From Candidatus Cryptobacteroides intestinavium (GTDB taxonomy: Bacteria; Bacteroidota; Bacteroidia; Bacteroidales; UBA932): 48,039 bases of DNA. Positions 1 to 9,670 of the stretch are shown here, piece by piece (the first letter of the stretch is position 1; the number at the start of each line of letters is the position of its first letter). A program made the position numbers and the translations under genes. The stretch spans positions 1 through 48,039 of the forward strand of contig JADIMI010000003.1 of NCBI GenBank assembly GCA_017694845.1, in the 5' to 3' direction. The notes beneath the pieces were generated by a model. It saw only the letters and a program-made list of their open reading frames with translations, had not been told where the DNA came from and ran no database searches.

Positions 1-1592
1 CTGATAATGTTCTCACGGCTGCCGAACAGATATTCTGCGATGCATTTGGCAAGCTGGGTCTTTCCGACTCCTGTCGGTCCGAAGAACAGGAAGCTGCCGA
101 CAGGGCGTCCCGGAGACTTTATGCCTGCACGGTTCCTCCTTATCGCCCTGACAACCTTCCGTATGGCTTCATCCTGGCCGACAAGCACGCTGCGGAGGCT
201 TTCTTCCATCTTCATCAGCTTCTCGCTTTCTGACTCTGCCACCCTGCCTACGGGAATGCCAGTCATTTCAGAGATGATGGCGGCGATGTCGGCTTCCTCC
301 ACTTCCGGCCTGCCCTTGCGTCTTGCGTTCCTGATGTGGACCATCGACCCTGCCTCATCGAGTGCATCTATGGCCTTGTCAGGGAGACATCTGCCTGTAA
401 TGTATCTGTCGGAAAGCCTGGCGCATGCTTCCAGGGCGCGGTCACTGTATGTGACTGAATGGAAGTCTTCATAGCTGGCCTTTATCTTCCTGAGAATGGA
501 TACGGTGTGTCTGACATCGGCCGGCTCCACGATTATTTTCTGGAATCTGCGGTCCAGCGCCCCATCTTTCTCCACTATGCGGGTGAACTCATCGAGTGTC
601 GTCGCACCTATGCACTGCAGGTCGCCTCTGGCAAGGGCCGGCTTCAGCATATTGGCGGCATCCAGGCTTCCTGATGACCCGCCCGCTCCGACAAGAGTAT
701 GGAATTCATCTATGAAAAGAATGATGTCCTTGTTGCCGGACAGCTCCTTGATTATCGACTTGAGCCTTTTCTCGAAGTCCCCCCTGTATCTTGTCCCCGC
801 TACCACTGACGCTATGTCCAGGGATATGATCCTCTTCCCTTTCAGGACGGATGGGATGTCTCCCGATGCGATCCGGAGCGCTATCCCTTCCACTATTGCG
901 GATTTGCCGACACCGGGGTCGCCCACCAGCATGGGATTGTTCTTCTTCCTCCGCCCTAGTATCTGTATCACCCTTTCCGTCTCTTCTTCCCGGCCGACTA
1001 CAGGGTCGAGCCGTCCCTCCTCGGCCGCTCTGGTTATGTCGTAGCCGAAGTCATCCAGAACCGACTGGCTTTCGTTCTCTTCCTGCTGCCGGTTCTCCTC
1101 CTCTTCCCTGCCTCCGGCTTCATTGCCGAGCGGATGTTCATCCCTTACGGTGAGAAGTCCTGCCTTCTCCAGATAGCCGGCTATCCTTCCGTAGTCGATC
1201 CCGATATCCCTGAGATATGTCACCCCGTATCCGCCGGTGCTCCTGCAGAGGGCCAGAAGAAGATGCTGGGAAGATGCCATGCGGCTGCCGGATCTCGATG
1301 CCTCCAGTACGGTGATACTCAATACATTCTGTGCCCCGCGGGAGAAGCTGATGTGATCGGCTTCCGAATACGGTATGCTTTCGTTCGTGAATATCTTGCT
1401 GTCTATGAACTGCTTGAATTCCTCGAGGTCGGTGTCAAGATGTGCAAGTACCAGGCATGCCGTGCTGTCCTCGTGCCTCAATATGCCCAGGAACAGATGA
1501 TCCGGGGCTATGCCGTAGCTTCCCGTACGCATCGCTTCCTGCCTTGCGTAATTGATTATCGCGTTAAGTTCGTCTGAAATTTTTATTTCCAT
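1..1592 (-). CDS. clpC: ClpC-type AAA+ ATPase, C-terminal part outside window
   Basis: Partial: 530 codons from the start codon (1590-1592) to the window edge. The protein is an Hsp100 unfoldase that would feed substrates to ClpP in the cytoplasm. Visible in order are an N-terminal Clp_N repeat domain (about residues 1-145), an acidic Glu/Gln-rich linker (about 158-178), the first AAA+ module with Walker A GDPGVGKS (about 224-231) and Walker B ILFIDEFHTLVG, the middle region, and the start of the second AAA+ module with Walker A GPTGVGKT near the edge. About 300 further residues are expected in the family. The linker length and lack of a long ClpB-type M domain favour ClpC over ClpB. It is divergent from gyrA; a one-mismatch -7 box (TAATTTAG, complement of 1611-1618) could serve it, but that is weak. 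Confidence 0.9.
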   Translation of the reverse strand, partial: MEIKISDELNAIINYARQEAMRTGSYGIAPDHLFLGILRHEDSTACLVLAHLDTDLEEFKQFIDSKIFTNESIPYSEADHISFSRGAQNVLSITVLEASRSGSRMASSQHLLLALCRSTGGYGVTYLRDIGIDYGRIAGYLEKAGLLTVRDEHPLGNEAGGREEEENRQQEENESQSVLDDFGYDITRAAEEGRLDPVVGREEETERVIQILGRRKKNNPMLVGDPGVGKSAIVEGIALRIASGDIPSVLKGKRIISLDIASVVAGTRYRGDFEKRLKSIIKELSGNKDIILFIDEFHTLVGAGGSSGSLDAANMLKPALARGDLQCIGATTLDEFTRIVEKDGALDRRFQKIIVEPADVRHTVSILRKIKASYEDFHSVTYSDRALEACARLSDRYITGRCLPDKAIDALDEAGSMVHIRNARRKGRPEVEEADIAAIISEMTGIPVGRVAESESEKLMKMEESLRSVLVGQDEAIRKVVRAIRRNRAGIKSPGRPVGSFLFFGPTGVGKTQLAKCIAEYLFGSRENII

Positions 1593-1630
1593 ATTCCATT
1601 TAATACCGCGCTAAATTACGAATTTTTTCC

Positions 1631-1638
1631 TATCTTTG
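1631..1638 (+). promoter_or_regulatory. -7 promoter box for gyrA
   Basis: TATCTTTG followed by CA matches the Bacteroidota -7 consensus TAnnTTTG. No good -33 TTTG is seen 19-20 bases upstream. A 13-base inverted repeat (CACAC-TAT-GTGTG, 1639-1651) covers the predicted start of transcription. Confidence 0.6.
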
Positions 1639-1666
1639 CACACTATGTGTGGATTAAAATATAATT

Positions 1667-4207
1667 ATGGAGAATGAGGAAATAACAGGCAGGATTGAGC
1701 AGGTGAATATCGACCAGCAGATGAGGAGCGCTTACATAGACTATTCAATGTCAGTGATAGTGTCGCGTGCGCTTCCGGATGTGAGGGACGGTCTGAAGCC
1801 TGTCCAGAGAAGGGTGCTTTTCGGGATGGATGGCCTGGGACTGAGCTATTCGGGACAGACGAAAAAGTCAGCCAGGATTGTGGGAGAGGTGCTCGGTAAA
1901 TTTCATCCTCACGGTGATTCAAGTGTGTATGATGCGATGGCCAGGATGGCCCAGTGGTGGAGCCTCAGATACCCGCTCGTGAAGGGACAGGGTAACTTCG
2001 GTTCTATGGATGGCGACCCGGTGGCGGCTATGCGATATACGGAGGCCAAGCTCGAGAAGCTGGCGGAGGAAGTGCTGGCGGATCTTGACAAGAATACGGT
2101 TGATTTCCAGAACAATTTCGATGACAGCCTCCAGGAGCCGGTGGTGCTCCCGACGAAGGTGCCTCTGCTTCTGCTGAACGGAGCATCCGGAATCGCTGTA
2201 GGAATGGCGACGAATATGGCTCCGCACAACCTTTCCGAATGCTGCGATGCCATATGTGCATATATCGACAATCCGGACATTACCGTAGATGAACTGATGC
2301 ACTATATAAAGGGACCGGATTTCCCTACAGGAGGCATCATCCAGGGCCGTCAGGGTATCCGTGATGCTTTCGAGACGGGAAGAGGCAGGATAGTTATCCG
2401 TTCCAAGACAGATATCGAGGTGAGCGACTCCGGGCGTGAGACCATTGTCGTGTCGGAGATCCCGTATATGGTCAACAAGAGGGAGATGATAGAGAAGATA
2501 GCGGATCTGGTGGAGAGCAAGAAGGTGGAAGGGATATCCTATGTCAATGATGAGTCCAATATGCAGGGAGTCAGGGTGGTGATCAAGCTGAAGATCGGTG
2601 CCAACTCAAATGTGGTGCTCAACAACCTGTTCAAGTATTCCCCTCTGCAGTCCAGCTTCTCGGTCAACAATGTGGCTCTTGTGGATGGCAGGCCGAAGAC
2701 ACTGAGCCTCAAGGATCTCATAAAATATTTCGTGAAGCACAGGCACGATGTCATTGTCAGAAGGACGGAATTCGACCTTGAAAAGGCCCAGAAACGTGCC
2801 CATATACTTGAAGGTCTGCTCAAGGCTCTCGATGTCATAGATGAGATCATCGCCATCATAAGGGCTTCCAAGACTGTGGATGAGGCCCGGACCGAGCTGA
2901 TGTCTGCATTCGGGTTCACCGAGCCGCAGGCAAGCGCCATCGTGGAGATGAGGCTCCGTCAGCTGACCGGCCTCGAGAGAGAGAAGCTCCAGGCGGAGTT
3001 CGATGAACTGATGAAATTCATCGCGTACTGCCAGGAGGTCCTCGGAAGCTACGAGAAGCAGATGGAGATCGTGAAGGAGGAGACAATGGAGCTGAAGGAG
3101 AAGTACGGGGATGAAAGACGTTCCGAGATCGCCCTTTCGGCCGAGGAGTTCAATCCTGAGGATTTCTATCCGGACGAGGATGTGGTGATAACAATATCCC
3201 ATTTCGGCTATATCAAGCGGACATCCCTGAGCGAGTACCGCACCCAGAACAGAGGCGGTGTAGGGATGAAAGGCAGCGCGACAAGGGATGAGGATTTCAT
3301 AGAGCATATCTATGTGGCCAACATGCACAGCACTATGCTGCTTTTCACGCAGCAGGGAAGGTGCTACTGGCTCAAAGTGTACGAGATTCCGGAGGGGTCG
3401 AGGGCATCGAAAGGCCGTGCGCTGCAGAATGTGATGAACATAGCTCCTGATGACAAGATAAAGGCATATATCAATGTCCGGAACCTCAAGGATGAGGATT
3501 ATATAAACAACAATTACATTGTCCTTGCGACCAGAAGGGGAGTGATCAAGAAGACCTCTCTCGAGGCATATTCAAGGCCGCGTGCAAACGGTGTCAATGC
3601 AATCACCGTAAGGGATGGAGATGAACTCCTGGAGGCTGCAATGACGAACGGCCACTGCCAGATAATGCTTGCAGGACGCAACGGCCGCTGCTGCCGGTTC
3701 GATGAGACGGATGCAAGGCCGCTCGGCAGGACGGCGTCCGGTGTCAGGGGTATCAATATAGAGGAAGATGATGAGGTCATCGGAATGGTCTGCTACGATC
3801 CATCCGCCGAGGATGCATCCGCTCACACGATCCTCGTCGTCAGCGAGCACGGCTACGGCAAGAGGTCGGAGATCGGTGAATACCGTACGACCAGCAGAGG
3901 CAGCAAGGGAGTCAAGACGCTCAACATAACCGACAAGACCGGCAGACTGGTGGCGGTAAAGAATGTGACGGATGCGGATGACCTTATGATAATCAACCGT
4001 TCCGGACTTACCATCAGAATGGCAGTGTCGGATATCAGGGTGGCAGGAAGGGCTACCCAGGGCGTAAGGCTGATCAATATAAAGGAAGGGGACTCCATAG
4101 CTGCTGTGTCTGCGGTGGCCAGGAATGAGGAGGATTCCAGACCCGGGGACAACGATGCAGTCGGAGAACCTCTCGAGGGTGACAGCAATAATGAAAATGT
4201 AAACTAA
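1667..4207 (+). CDS. gyrA: DNA gyrase subunit A
   Basis: 846 residues, the usual length for the family. GyrA is the breakage-reunion subunit of the A2B2 gyrase that introduces negative supercoils. The N-terminal winged-helix/tower region contains [10 protein letters not shown] and the catalytic tyrosine Y124 in [10 protein letters not shown]. The C-terminal half carries beta-pinwheel repeats, with GyrA-box-like patterns such as QNRGGVG and SRGSKGVKT. The quinolone pocket reads [10 protein letters not shown]: the residues equivalent to E. coli Ser83 and Asp87 are S85 and D89, both unchanged, so no classical resistance substitution is visible. The tail is acidic. The TPR gene starts 15 bases after the stop, so the two are probably cotranscribed. 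Confidence 0.98.
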   Translation: MENEEITGRIEQVNIDQQMRSAYIDYSMSVIVSRALPDVRDGLKPVQRRVLFGMDGLGLSYSGQTKKSARIVGEVLGKFHPHGDSSVYDAMARMAQWWSLRYPLVKGQGNFGSMDGDPVAAMRYTEAKLEKLAEEVLADLDKNTVDFQNNFDDSLQEPVVLPTKVPLLLLNGASGIAVGMATNMAPHNLSECCDAICAYIDNPDITVDELMHYIKGPDFPTGGIIQGRQGIRDAFETGRGRIVIRSKTDIEVSDSGRETIVVSEIPYMVNKREMIEKIADLVESKKVEGISYVNDESNMQGVRVVIKLKIGANSNVVLNNLFKYSPLQSSFSVNNVALVDGRPKTLSLKDLIKYFVKHRHDVIVRRTEFDLEKAQKRAHILEGLLKALDVIDEIIAIIRASKTVDEARTELMSAFGFTEPQASAIVEMRLRQLTGLEREKLQAEFDELMKFIAYCQEVLGSYEKQMEIVKEETMELKEKYGDERRSEIALSAEEFNPEDFYPDEDVVITISHFGYIKRTSLSEYRTQNRGGVGMKGSATRDEDFIEHIYVANMHSTMLLFTQQGRCYWLKVYEIPEGSRASKGRALQNVMNIAPDDKIKAYINVRNLKDEDYINNNYIVLATRRGVIKKTSLEAYSRPRANGVNAITVRDGDELLEAAMTNGHCQIMLAGRNGRCCRFDETDARPLGRTASGVRGINIEEDDEVIGMVCYDPSAEDASAHTILVVSEHGYGKRSEIGEYRTTSRGSKGVKTLNITDKTGRLVAVKNVTDADDLMIINRSGLTIRMAVSDIRVAGRATQGVRLINIKEGDSIAAVSAVARNEEDSRPGDNDAVGEPLEGDSNNENVN

Positions 4208-4222
4208 TAATTCAACAGAGCA

Positions 4223-5545
4223 ATGAAAAGAATTTTGATCGCATTGGCTGTATTTCTGTCAGTACAGATGGCTGATGCACAGGTGAAGTCTCCTGATGAT
4301 GCAAAGAAAGCAGTGGAGTCAGCTGCGGAAGCAGCCGCCAATCCTAAGAAGGCCACAAAGGTCGCTACCTGGCTTAAACTTGCAGGAGCATATATGGATG
4401 CATATAACGCTCCGGCCGGTGCAGGATGGAGGGGCGCCAACCAGCAGGAACTCCAGTTTATTCTCGGCAGCGACAAGCCGTCATCTACCCAGCAGGTGAC
4501 CCTTCTCGGCACTCCGTACAGCAAGGATGTGTTCGAGACAAGGAACTACTATTATACCCAGAACGGCATCCTGGATATAATCGAGGTGACGAAACCTGTA
4601 TATGAGGACGCTCTTGCCCAGGCTCTTGATGCATACAAGAAAGCATATGAACTTGATGTCAAGGGCAGCAAGACCAAGGACATTGCGACCGGGATCCAGC
4701 TTATCGAGGGCAAGTATCTGGAGGAAGGTATCGCCCAGTATATGTTCGGTAACAACGAACTCGCAAGCCGGAAGTTCGAGGCTGCAGCAGTAGCTTCCGA
4801 GACTGCTCCGTACAACCAGGTCGACTCTATGGCTGTATACAACGCCGGGTTCACGGCTGAGCTCTGCGGGGATTATGAAAGGGCTGCAAAATTCTTCAAG
4901 AAGGCGATAGAGATCTCCTATACTGAGGATGGCGAGGCTTATGCAAAGCTTGCGAACGCATATCTGAACCTTAAGGATACACTGGCTTCAAAGAATGTCC
5001 TCGAGGAAGGTTTCACGAAATATCCGGAAAGCCAGAGCATCCTTATAGGCCTGATCAACTATTATATCAGCAGCGGAGAGAATCCTGACCAGCTCTTCAC
5101 CCTCCTGGACAAGGCGAAGGAGAACGAGCCGAACAATGCCTCCCTTTATTATGTAGAGGGTGATATCCACAACAAGCTCGGACACAAGGAGCAGGCTATC
5201 GAGGCGTACAAGAAGTCTTCGGAGATCAATCCAGAATATGAGTTCGGTTATATCGGTATCGGAATACTGTATTACAACGAGGCTCTCGACATACAGAACA
5301 AGGCCGCATCAGAGATGGATGATGCCAAATATATGAAACTTGTAGAGGAGTTCGAGACTGCGCTTATGAATGCCGCTGAACCGTTCGAGAAGGCTTTCGA
5401 GATCACCAAGGACAAGAGCATCAAGGTGAATATCGCAGAGTATCTCAAGAATATCTATTACCGTTTCCGTGATGAGAAACCGGAATATATGGAGGCATAT
5501 ACAAAGTATGACGCAATCGTTGCCAACGGTGTAGCCGGCCTGTAG
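4223..5545 (+). CDS. Secreted tetratricopeptide-repeat protein
   Basis: 440 residues. The N-terminus MKRILIALAVFLSVQMADA is a clear signal peptide with a likely cut before QV, so the protein is periplasmic or at the outer membrane. Helical repeats begin near residue 35. The clearest TPRs are the segments around AVYNAGFTAELCGDYERAAKFFKKAIE and SLYYVEGDIHNKLGHKEQAIEAYKKSSEINP. TPR proteins are scaffolds; no enzymatic motif is visible and the partner is unknown. It follows gyrA closely but has no obvious functional link. It ends at a strong hairpin terminator and faces phoH tail to tail. Confidence 0.85.
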   Translation: MKRILIALAVFLSVQMADAQVKSPDDAKKAVESAAEAAANPKKATKVATWLKLAGAYMDAYNAPAGAGWRGANQQELQFILGSDKPSSTQQVTLLGTPYSKDVFETRNYYYTQNGILDIIEVTKPVYEDALAQALDAYKKAYELDVKGSKTKDIATGIQLIEGKYLEEGIAQYMFGNNELASRKFEAAAVASETAPYNQVDSMAVYNAGFTAELCGDYERAAKFFKKAIEISYTEDGEAYAKLANAYLNLKDTLASKNVLEEGFTKYPESQSILIGLINYYISSGENPDQLFTLLDKAKENEPNNASLYYVEGDIHNKLGHKEQAIEAYKKSSEINPEYEFGYIGIGILYYNEALDIQNKAASEMDDAKYMKLVEEFETALMNAAEPFEKAFEITKDKSIKVNIAEYLKNIYYRFRDEKPEYMEAYTKYDAIVANGVAGL

Positions 5546-5546
5546 T

Positions 5547-5646
5547 CAAAGGCCTGAAATAATAAAAGATCTATAGTCAGAGCCTGTCAAAGGCCTGAAA
5601 TAATGAATAAATCTTATAGTCAGAGCCTGTCAAAGGCTCTGACTAT
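5547..5646 (+). repeat. Tandem copies of about 42-43 bp between TPR gene and phoH
   Basis: CAAAGGCCTGAAATAAT occurs at 5547-5563 and 5589-5605 (offset 42), and ATAGTCAGAGCCTGTCAAAGG begins at 5573 and again at 5616 (offset 43). The last copy overlaps the final codons of phoH and forms the terminator. The earlier copies look like duplications of this 3' end. Confidence 0.7.
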
Positions 5647-5651
5647 TTTTG
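5616..5651 (+). terminator. Rho-independent terminator of the TPR gene, overlapping the phoH 3' end
   Basis: The 12-bp perfect stem 5616-5627 pairs with 5635-5646 around the loop TGTCAAA, followed by a short T run. On the opposite strand the arm 5635-5646 and the loop encode the last phoH codons (RAFDRL, stop), so coding sequence is part of the stem. Confidence 0.85.
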
Positions 5652-6555
5652 TTACCAGGGGATGACGTACAATGTCCTCGTTATGGAACTCGATGACGCC
5701 TATGCCCCTTATCCCTCTTGTCAGTTCGATGCCTTTCATCAGCCCGGACTCTTCCTTGTGCGGAAGGTCTATCTGGGATGCATCTCCGGTGACTATGAAC
5801 TTGGCATCCTTGCCCATTCTTGTCAGGAACATTTTCAGCTGTCCCAGGTTGGTGTTCTGCGCTTCGTCAAGAATCACGCATGCGCGGTCCAGTGTGCGTC
5901 CCCGCATATATGCGAGAGGGGCTATCTGGATGATGCCGTCTTCTATGAATCCCTGGAGTTTCTTCGCCGGAATCATATCCTCGAGGGCATCATAGAGCGG
6001 CTGCAGGTACGGGTCAAGCTTGTCTTTCAGGTCTCCGGGGAGGAATCCGAGCCTTTCTCCTGCCTCTACGGCAGGGCGTGTGAGTATGATCCTTTTCACC
6101 TCCCTGTTTTTCAGGGCCCTTACTGCAAGGGCTATTGCGATATATGTCTTTCCCGTTCCGGCAGGGCCGACAGAGAATACGAGGTCATTCTCGAAGTATG
6201 CGCTGACCATCGCTTCCTGGGTCCTGTTGCGTGCCTTGATGGGCTTTCCATCTGTTCCGTAGACAATTATGGCATCTCCTCTGAGTCTGTATCTGTCGAA
6301 CGAGTCATCTCCATCGAACAGTTCCTCCACATCGTATGGAGTCAGGCTCATCTTGTGGCTTCTCCTTTCAATCAGCGCCTTCAGTTTCTCCTCGAAGGCA
6401 GCCGTATCCTCTTCGCTTCCGTCCAGCAGGATCTCGTTGCCTCTGGCTACTGCTTTCAGTTCCGGGAAATAGCTGCACAGGGCCTCGAACAGTCTGTTGC
6501 CTGTACCGTAGATCTCGACAGGGTCGATCGCTCCAATCTCTATTGTCTTCTTCAT
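5620..6555 (-). CDS. phoH: PhoH family ATPase
   Basis: 311 residues, typical length. This is a cytoplasmic P-loop ATPase of the PhoH/PhoH-like family, related to superfamily 1 helicases and implicated in RNA metabolism; the exact role in Bacteroidota is not settled. A small N-terminal KH-like region (1-100) precedes the ATPase core. Walker A GPAGTGKT is at 130-137, the TRPAVEAGE motif at about 159-167 and Walker B VILDEAQN at 227-234, followed by VTGDASQIDLP. Its start overlaps the stop of the upstream CapA-like gene by four bases (ATGA), so the two are translationally coupled in one operon. The stop codon lies inside the terminator hairpin of the convergent TPR gene. Confidence 0.93.
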   Translation of the reverse strand: MKKTIEIGAIDPVEIYGTGNRLFEALCSYFPELKAVARGNEILLDGSEEDTAAFEEKLKALIERRSHKMSLTPYDVEELFDGDDSFDRYRLRGDAIIVYGTDGKPIKARNRTQEAMVSAYFENDLVFSVGPAGTGKTYIAIALAVRALKNREVKRIILTRPAVEAGERLGFLPGDLKDKLDPYLQPLYDALEDMIPAKKLQGFIEDGIIQIAPLAYMRGRTLDRACVILDEAQNTNLGQLKMFLTRMGKDAKFIVTGDASQIDLPHKEESGLMKGIELTRGIRGIGVIEFHNEDIVRHPLVTKIVRAFDRL

Positions 6556-7688
6556 CTGTCTTTTATTCCTGATGTTTCCTTTATCCTTCTGTACGATTCC
6601 ATCATTCTGTCATAGTCTGCCGGGTCCTGCCATTCGGATCTCCTCCTTTCAAATTCCAGGACCGGGATGGTTATGTGGCTGTCTGTCAGTCCGCCAGGAA
6701 GCGAGCACCATGTGAATGTGAATTCAGGTTCGCACAGTCTCGCTTCGCCATCCATATATCGGACTACAGGGACTGTGACGACAAGGCCTATCTGGGTGTT
6801 GTCTGCGCTCATATTGGAGATTATGTTTCCTGTCGAATATATTACAGGGACATAGTCTCCATCAAGGGCCTTGATGATGCCTGTATCCTGGACGACGTGT
6901 GGATGGGACCCGATGACGGCATCCGCTCCTCTCCTGACGAGGAACTCTGCCATTTCTTCCTGTCCGGCAGAGTGCTTCAGCGCATATTCTGTCCCCCAGT
7001 GCGGCAGGGCTATGATGACATCTGCCTCATTTCTCGCCTTCTCCATCGCCGAGGCTATCTTTTCCCTGTCCATCATACATACGGCAGGAAATCCGCTGTC
7101 GGCAGTGACATTTGTTCCGTACGTGAAGTTGACGAAGGCTATTCTTAAACCTTTCTTCTCCACTATCAGCGGATACCTTTCCTGCATCGATACGCTGTCT
7201 GCGAAACAGCCTGTATCCAGTATCCCGCGTTCCTTCATTCCTCTGTAGACTTCCAGGGTGCGCAGTGCCCCGGATGCTCCTTTGTCGAGGATATGGTTGT
7301 TGGCAGTCAGGAAAATATCCACTCCGCAGTCTGCGGCATAGCCGGCGTATGAGTCAGGGGCGCAGAATGCGGGATATCCGCTGTACGGTGGACCTGCCAG
7401 GGTGAATTCCATATTCGCCGCGCAGATGTCTGCATCCTCCAGCAGTGTCCTGATTTCACTGAAGCAGGGAGAGAAGTCATAGTGACCGCTTTCAGCCGGG
7501 TCGGCTTTATGGTCGGTTGCTGCATATCTGCTGAAGCAGTTCTCTATCTGTGCACTGTGAAGCATCACATCCCCTATTATACAGATGGTCACTGTGTCGG
7601 CCGGTACAGCTCTGTCCGTTGTCAGTGAGTAGGAAGGGATGCTGCACCCTATGACTGCAGCTGCTGCCAGAATCTTTTTTATATCCAT
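6552..7688 (-). CDS. CapA-family (PGA_cap) metallophosphatase-fold lipoprotein
   Basis: 378 residues from the preferred start. The family (PGA_cap, calcineurin-like fold) includes the poly-gamma-glutamate synthesis protein CapA, but many members outside capsule loci have unknown substrates. Motifs seen are GDVMLH (39-44), ANNHILDKG, LPHWGTEY and GSHPHVVQ, the metal-binding pattern of the family. MDIKKILAAAAVIGC gives a lipobox with Cys15, so it is predicted to be membrane-anchored. A start four codons upstream (7700) is also possible, but the -7 box at 7711-7718 would leave almost no leader for it. No other capsule genes are nearby, so a role in poly-gamma-glutamate synthesis is not supported. 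Confidence 0.85.
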   Translation of the reverse strand: MDIKKILAAAAVIGCSIPSYSLTTDRAVPADTVTICIIGDVMLHSAQIENCFSRYAATDHKADPAESGHYDFSPCFSEIRTLLEDADICAANMEFTLAGPPYSGYPAFCAPDSYAGYAADCGVDIFLTANNHILDKGASGALRTLEVYRGMKERGILDTGCFADSVSMQERYPLIVEKKGLRIAFVNFTYGTNVTADSGFPAVCMMDREKIASAMEKARNEADVIIALPHWGTEYALKHSAGQEEMAEFLVRRGADAVIGSHPHVVQDTGIIKALDGDYVPVIYSTGNIISNMSADNTQIGLVVTVPVVRYMDGEARLCEPEFTFTWCSLPGGLTDSHITIPVLEFERRRSEWQDPADYDRMMESYRRIKETSGIKDR

Positions 7689-7710
7689 AATCAGGAACAT
7701 ATATCGGATG

Positions 7711-7718
7711 CAAATATA
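7711..7718 (-). promoter_or_regulatory. -7 promoter box for capA-like/phoH operon
   Basis: The complement reads TATATTTG followed by CA, matching TAnnTTTG. The -33 match is poor. The distance to the start at 7688 gives a leader of about 16 bases. Confidence 0.5.
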
Positions 7719-7727
7719 TTACTTTTA

Positions 7728-7759
7728 TTTTGTAGCAGTCCATTAAATGGTTAAATTTG
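7728..7759 (+). promoter_or_regulatory. Bacteroidota-type promoter of the SPOR-like lipoprotein gene
   Basis: TTTTG ends at 7732, followed by 19 bases and then TAAATTTG at 7752-7759: an almost ideal TTTG-N19-TAnnTTTG. It decides the gene start, because the ATG at 7747 lies inside the promoter and the ATG at 7783 lies downstream of the predicted transcript start. Confidence 0.75.
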
Positions 7760-7782
7760 CACGATATGCAAATTTTAAGGCT

Positions 7783-8280
7783 ATGAAGACAGAGATAGTT
7801 TTGGCACTTGCAGTCGTAATGTTCATAAGCACCAGCTGTGATATGTTCAGAAAGATTGCAGGCAGGCCGACTTCGGATGAAATCGAGGCCAGGAGAAGCG
7901 AGATTGTCAGGGCCAACGAGAAGATAGCGGCTCTCAAGCAGAGACAGAAGGCCTGTGAGGATTCTCTTGCCCTTGTGGATTCTATCCGCAGGATGGAGAC
8001 GGCGGTGCGTTCCCTTTCAGAGGTCGGGGACCTTTATACCACTTCCCTTGACCATAGATATTATATAATCGTCGGGGCCTTCCTCAAGGAAGCGAATGCC
8101 GATGCCATGCTCAAGACGGCATCGGATGCGGGATATGTCCCGGTCAAGATTGCGCTGAACGGATTTGTGGCGGTAGGTGTCAGTCCGGCGGACAGGCTCG
8201 GGGATGCCTTCCTTTCGCTCAAGAGCGTAAAGCGCGAGGACTTCTGCCCCCCGGATGTATGGATTCTTGTCAACAGGTAG
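7783..8280 (+). CDS. SPOR-like domain lipoprotein
   Basis: 165 residues. MKTEIVLALAVVMFISTSC gives a lipoprotein signal with Cys19. Residues about 30-80 are charged and helical with a coiled-coil look (EIEARRSEIVRANEKIAALK). The C-terminal part (YYIIVGAFLKEANADAMLKTASDAGY and following) has the pattern of SPOR domains, which bind denuded glycan strands of septal peptidoglycan. A role at the cell envelope or in division is therefore plausible but inferred. The in-frame ATG at 7747 was rejected because it falls within the promoter. The next gene starts 9 bases later, so this heads an operon with the M28/TonB-C gene, leuS and possibly yitT. Confidence 0.75.
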   Translation: MKTEIVLALAVVMFISTSCDMFRKIAGRPTSDEIEARRSEIVRANEKIAALKQRQKACEDSLALVDSIRRMETAVRSLSEVGDLYTTSLDHRYYIIVGAFLKEANADAMLKTASDAGYVPVKIALNGFVAVGVSPADRLGDAFLSLKSVKREDFCPPDVWILVNR

Positions 8281-8289
8281 TGAAGTGAT

Positions 8290-9663
8290 ATGGGAGAATA
8301 TATTCTGAAGTCCGGCATAGCTGTTCTTGCCGCCTTTATGCTTCCTTGTACAGTGTCGCACGCGCAGTACAGGTCTGATGCCGCCTATTCGTCCCTCTAT
8401 GACAGCGAGACCGTCAAGGCTTTCAAGGAGGATGTCGTTTTTCTTTCGTCTGCCGCTCTTGAAGGCAGGGCCCCCGGATCGGAAGGGGAGAAGGAGGCTG
8501 CCGAGTATCTGTATTCCAGGCTAAGCGGATACGGGGTTGATATGCTGTGCTCTGAAGAAGGAGACACATTCGGAATTGCTATGGATGACGGGGACACTCT
8601 TACTTCCAGAAACATTACCGGATTCATCCAGGGATATGACAAGGACCTCAAGGACAGGTATATCGTGATCGGGGCCAGGATGGACAACATAGGAGTGCAT
8701 ACGATGACTGTCGATGGAAAGGAGGTGGATCAGATATATTACGGGGCCAACGGCAATGCATCCGGGATGTCCGTGATGATCGAACTGGCCAGGATGCTCA
8801 GGACCAATTCACTGCTTCTCAGGCGGTCTGTCATTCTTGTCGGTTTCGGTTCATCTTCCATGACATACGCAGGGGCGTGGTATTTTCTCAACCGGACATT
8901 CGCCGCTGATGCGGACAGGATCGATGCGATGATAAACCTCGATATGCTCGGGACTGTGGATAACGGTTTCTATGCCTATACGTCATCAAATGCCGATATG
9001 AACGCTCTCATATCAGAGCTCGGCAGGGAGCTTCAGCCGGTTCTTCCGGAGATTGTCGCGGATGAGCCGTATCCATCCGACCACAGGGCGTTCTATGCCA
9101 AGGAGATACCTTCCGTGATGCTTACATCCGGCAAATATCCGGAACATAATACATCCAGGGACACCGGATCCATCATTGACTACGGTATGATGGAGAAGGC
9201 CCTTGAATACGCATATAACCTCACGGTGATGGTGGCCAATACCGACGGTCCTCTGTCATTCCGGCCGAGGGAGCTCGTCCCGAGGGGACCATCCTATGAT
9301 GATGTCGTGTCGTTCAATGACTGCGATGTGAAGCCGATATTCCTCAACAGCCAGGATCCGGCCCAGTTCCTCCAGAGATGGGTCTACCAGTATCTGAAAT
9401 ATCCTCAGTCCGCTGTGGAGGAGGGAGTGCAGGGCCGTGTAGTGGTAGACTTCATAATCGACAAGGATGGAAAGGTGACCGATGCCAGAGTCATCAGGAG
9501 CGTGGACCCGAGACTTGATGAGGAGGCGTTGAGGGTAGTGAACGCATCCCCGAAATGGAGACCGGGCAGGGTCAACGGAGAGAAAGTGAGAACATCCATG
9601 ACTCTTCCGATAGAGTTCATTCTCGAAAAGAAATCAGACAGAAGAATAGGAATAAAGAGATAG
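8290..9663 (+). CDS. M28-like peptidase domain (probably inactive) fused to TonB C-terminal domain
   Basis: 457 residues with a signal peptide ending near SHA-Q26. Residues about 40-315 have the M28 zinc aminopeptidase fold (GRAPGSEGE, then the metal-site segments). The canonical ligands are mostly replaced: the His of the HxD motif is R130 (GARMDN), the bridging Asp of GA-D-N-S-G is G155 (GANGNASG), and the Glu-Glu pair is S189-S190 (GFGSSS). Only D218 (NLDML) and H265 (SDH) remain. Residues about 345-445 form a TonB C-terminal domain ([28 protein letters not shown]). I infer a periplasmic, non-catalytic binding module. TonB_C modules here may not act as classical energy transducers, since no transmembrane/Pro-rich linker of TonB is seen. 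It is cotranscribed with leuS. Confidence 0.8.
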   Translation: MGEYILKSGIAVLAAFMLPCTVSHAQYRSDAAYSSLYDSETVKAFKEDVVFLSSAALEGRAPGSEGEKEAAEYLYSRLSGYGVDMLCSEEGDTFGIAMDDGDTLTSRNITGFIQGYDKDLKDRYIVIGARMDNIGVHTMTVDGKEVDQIYYGANGNASGMSVMIELARMLRTNSLLLRRSVILVGFGSSSMTYAGAWYFLNRTFAADADRIDAMINLDMLGTVDNGFYAYTSSNADMNALISELGRELQPVLPEIVADEPYPSDHRAFYAKEIPSVMLTSGKYPEHNTSRDTGSIIDYGMMEKALEYAYNLTVMVANTDGPLSFRPRELVPRGPSYDDVVSFNDCDVKPIFLNSQDPAQFLQRWVYQYLKYPQSAVEEGVQGRVVVDFIIDKDGKVTDARVIRSVDPRLDEEALRVVNASPKWRPGRVNGEKVRTSMTLPIEFILEKKSDRRIGIKR

Positions 9664-9670
9664 TTTGACT

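Noticed and set aside
1..1577. Plus-strand open frames of 71-182 codons opposite clpC
   Set aside because: They are shadows of the long minus-strand clpC frame, which has clear Clp domains.
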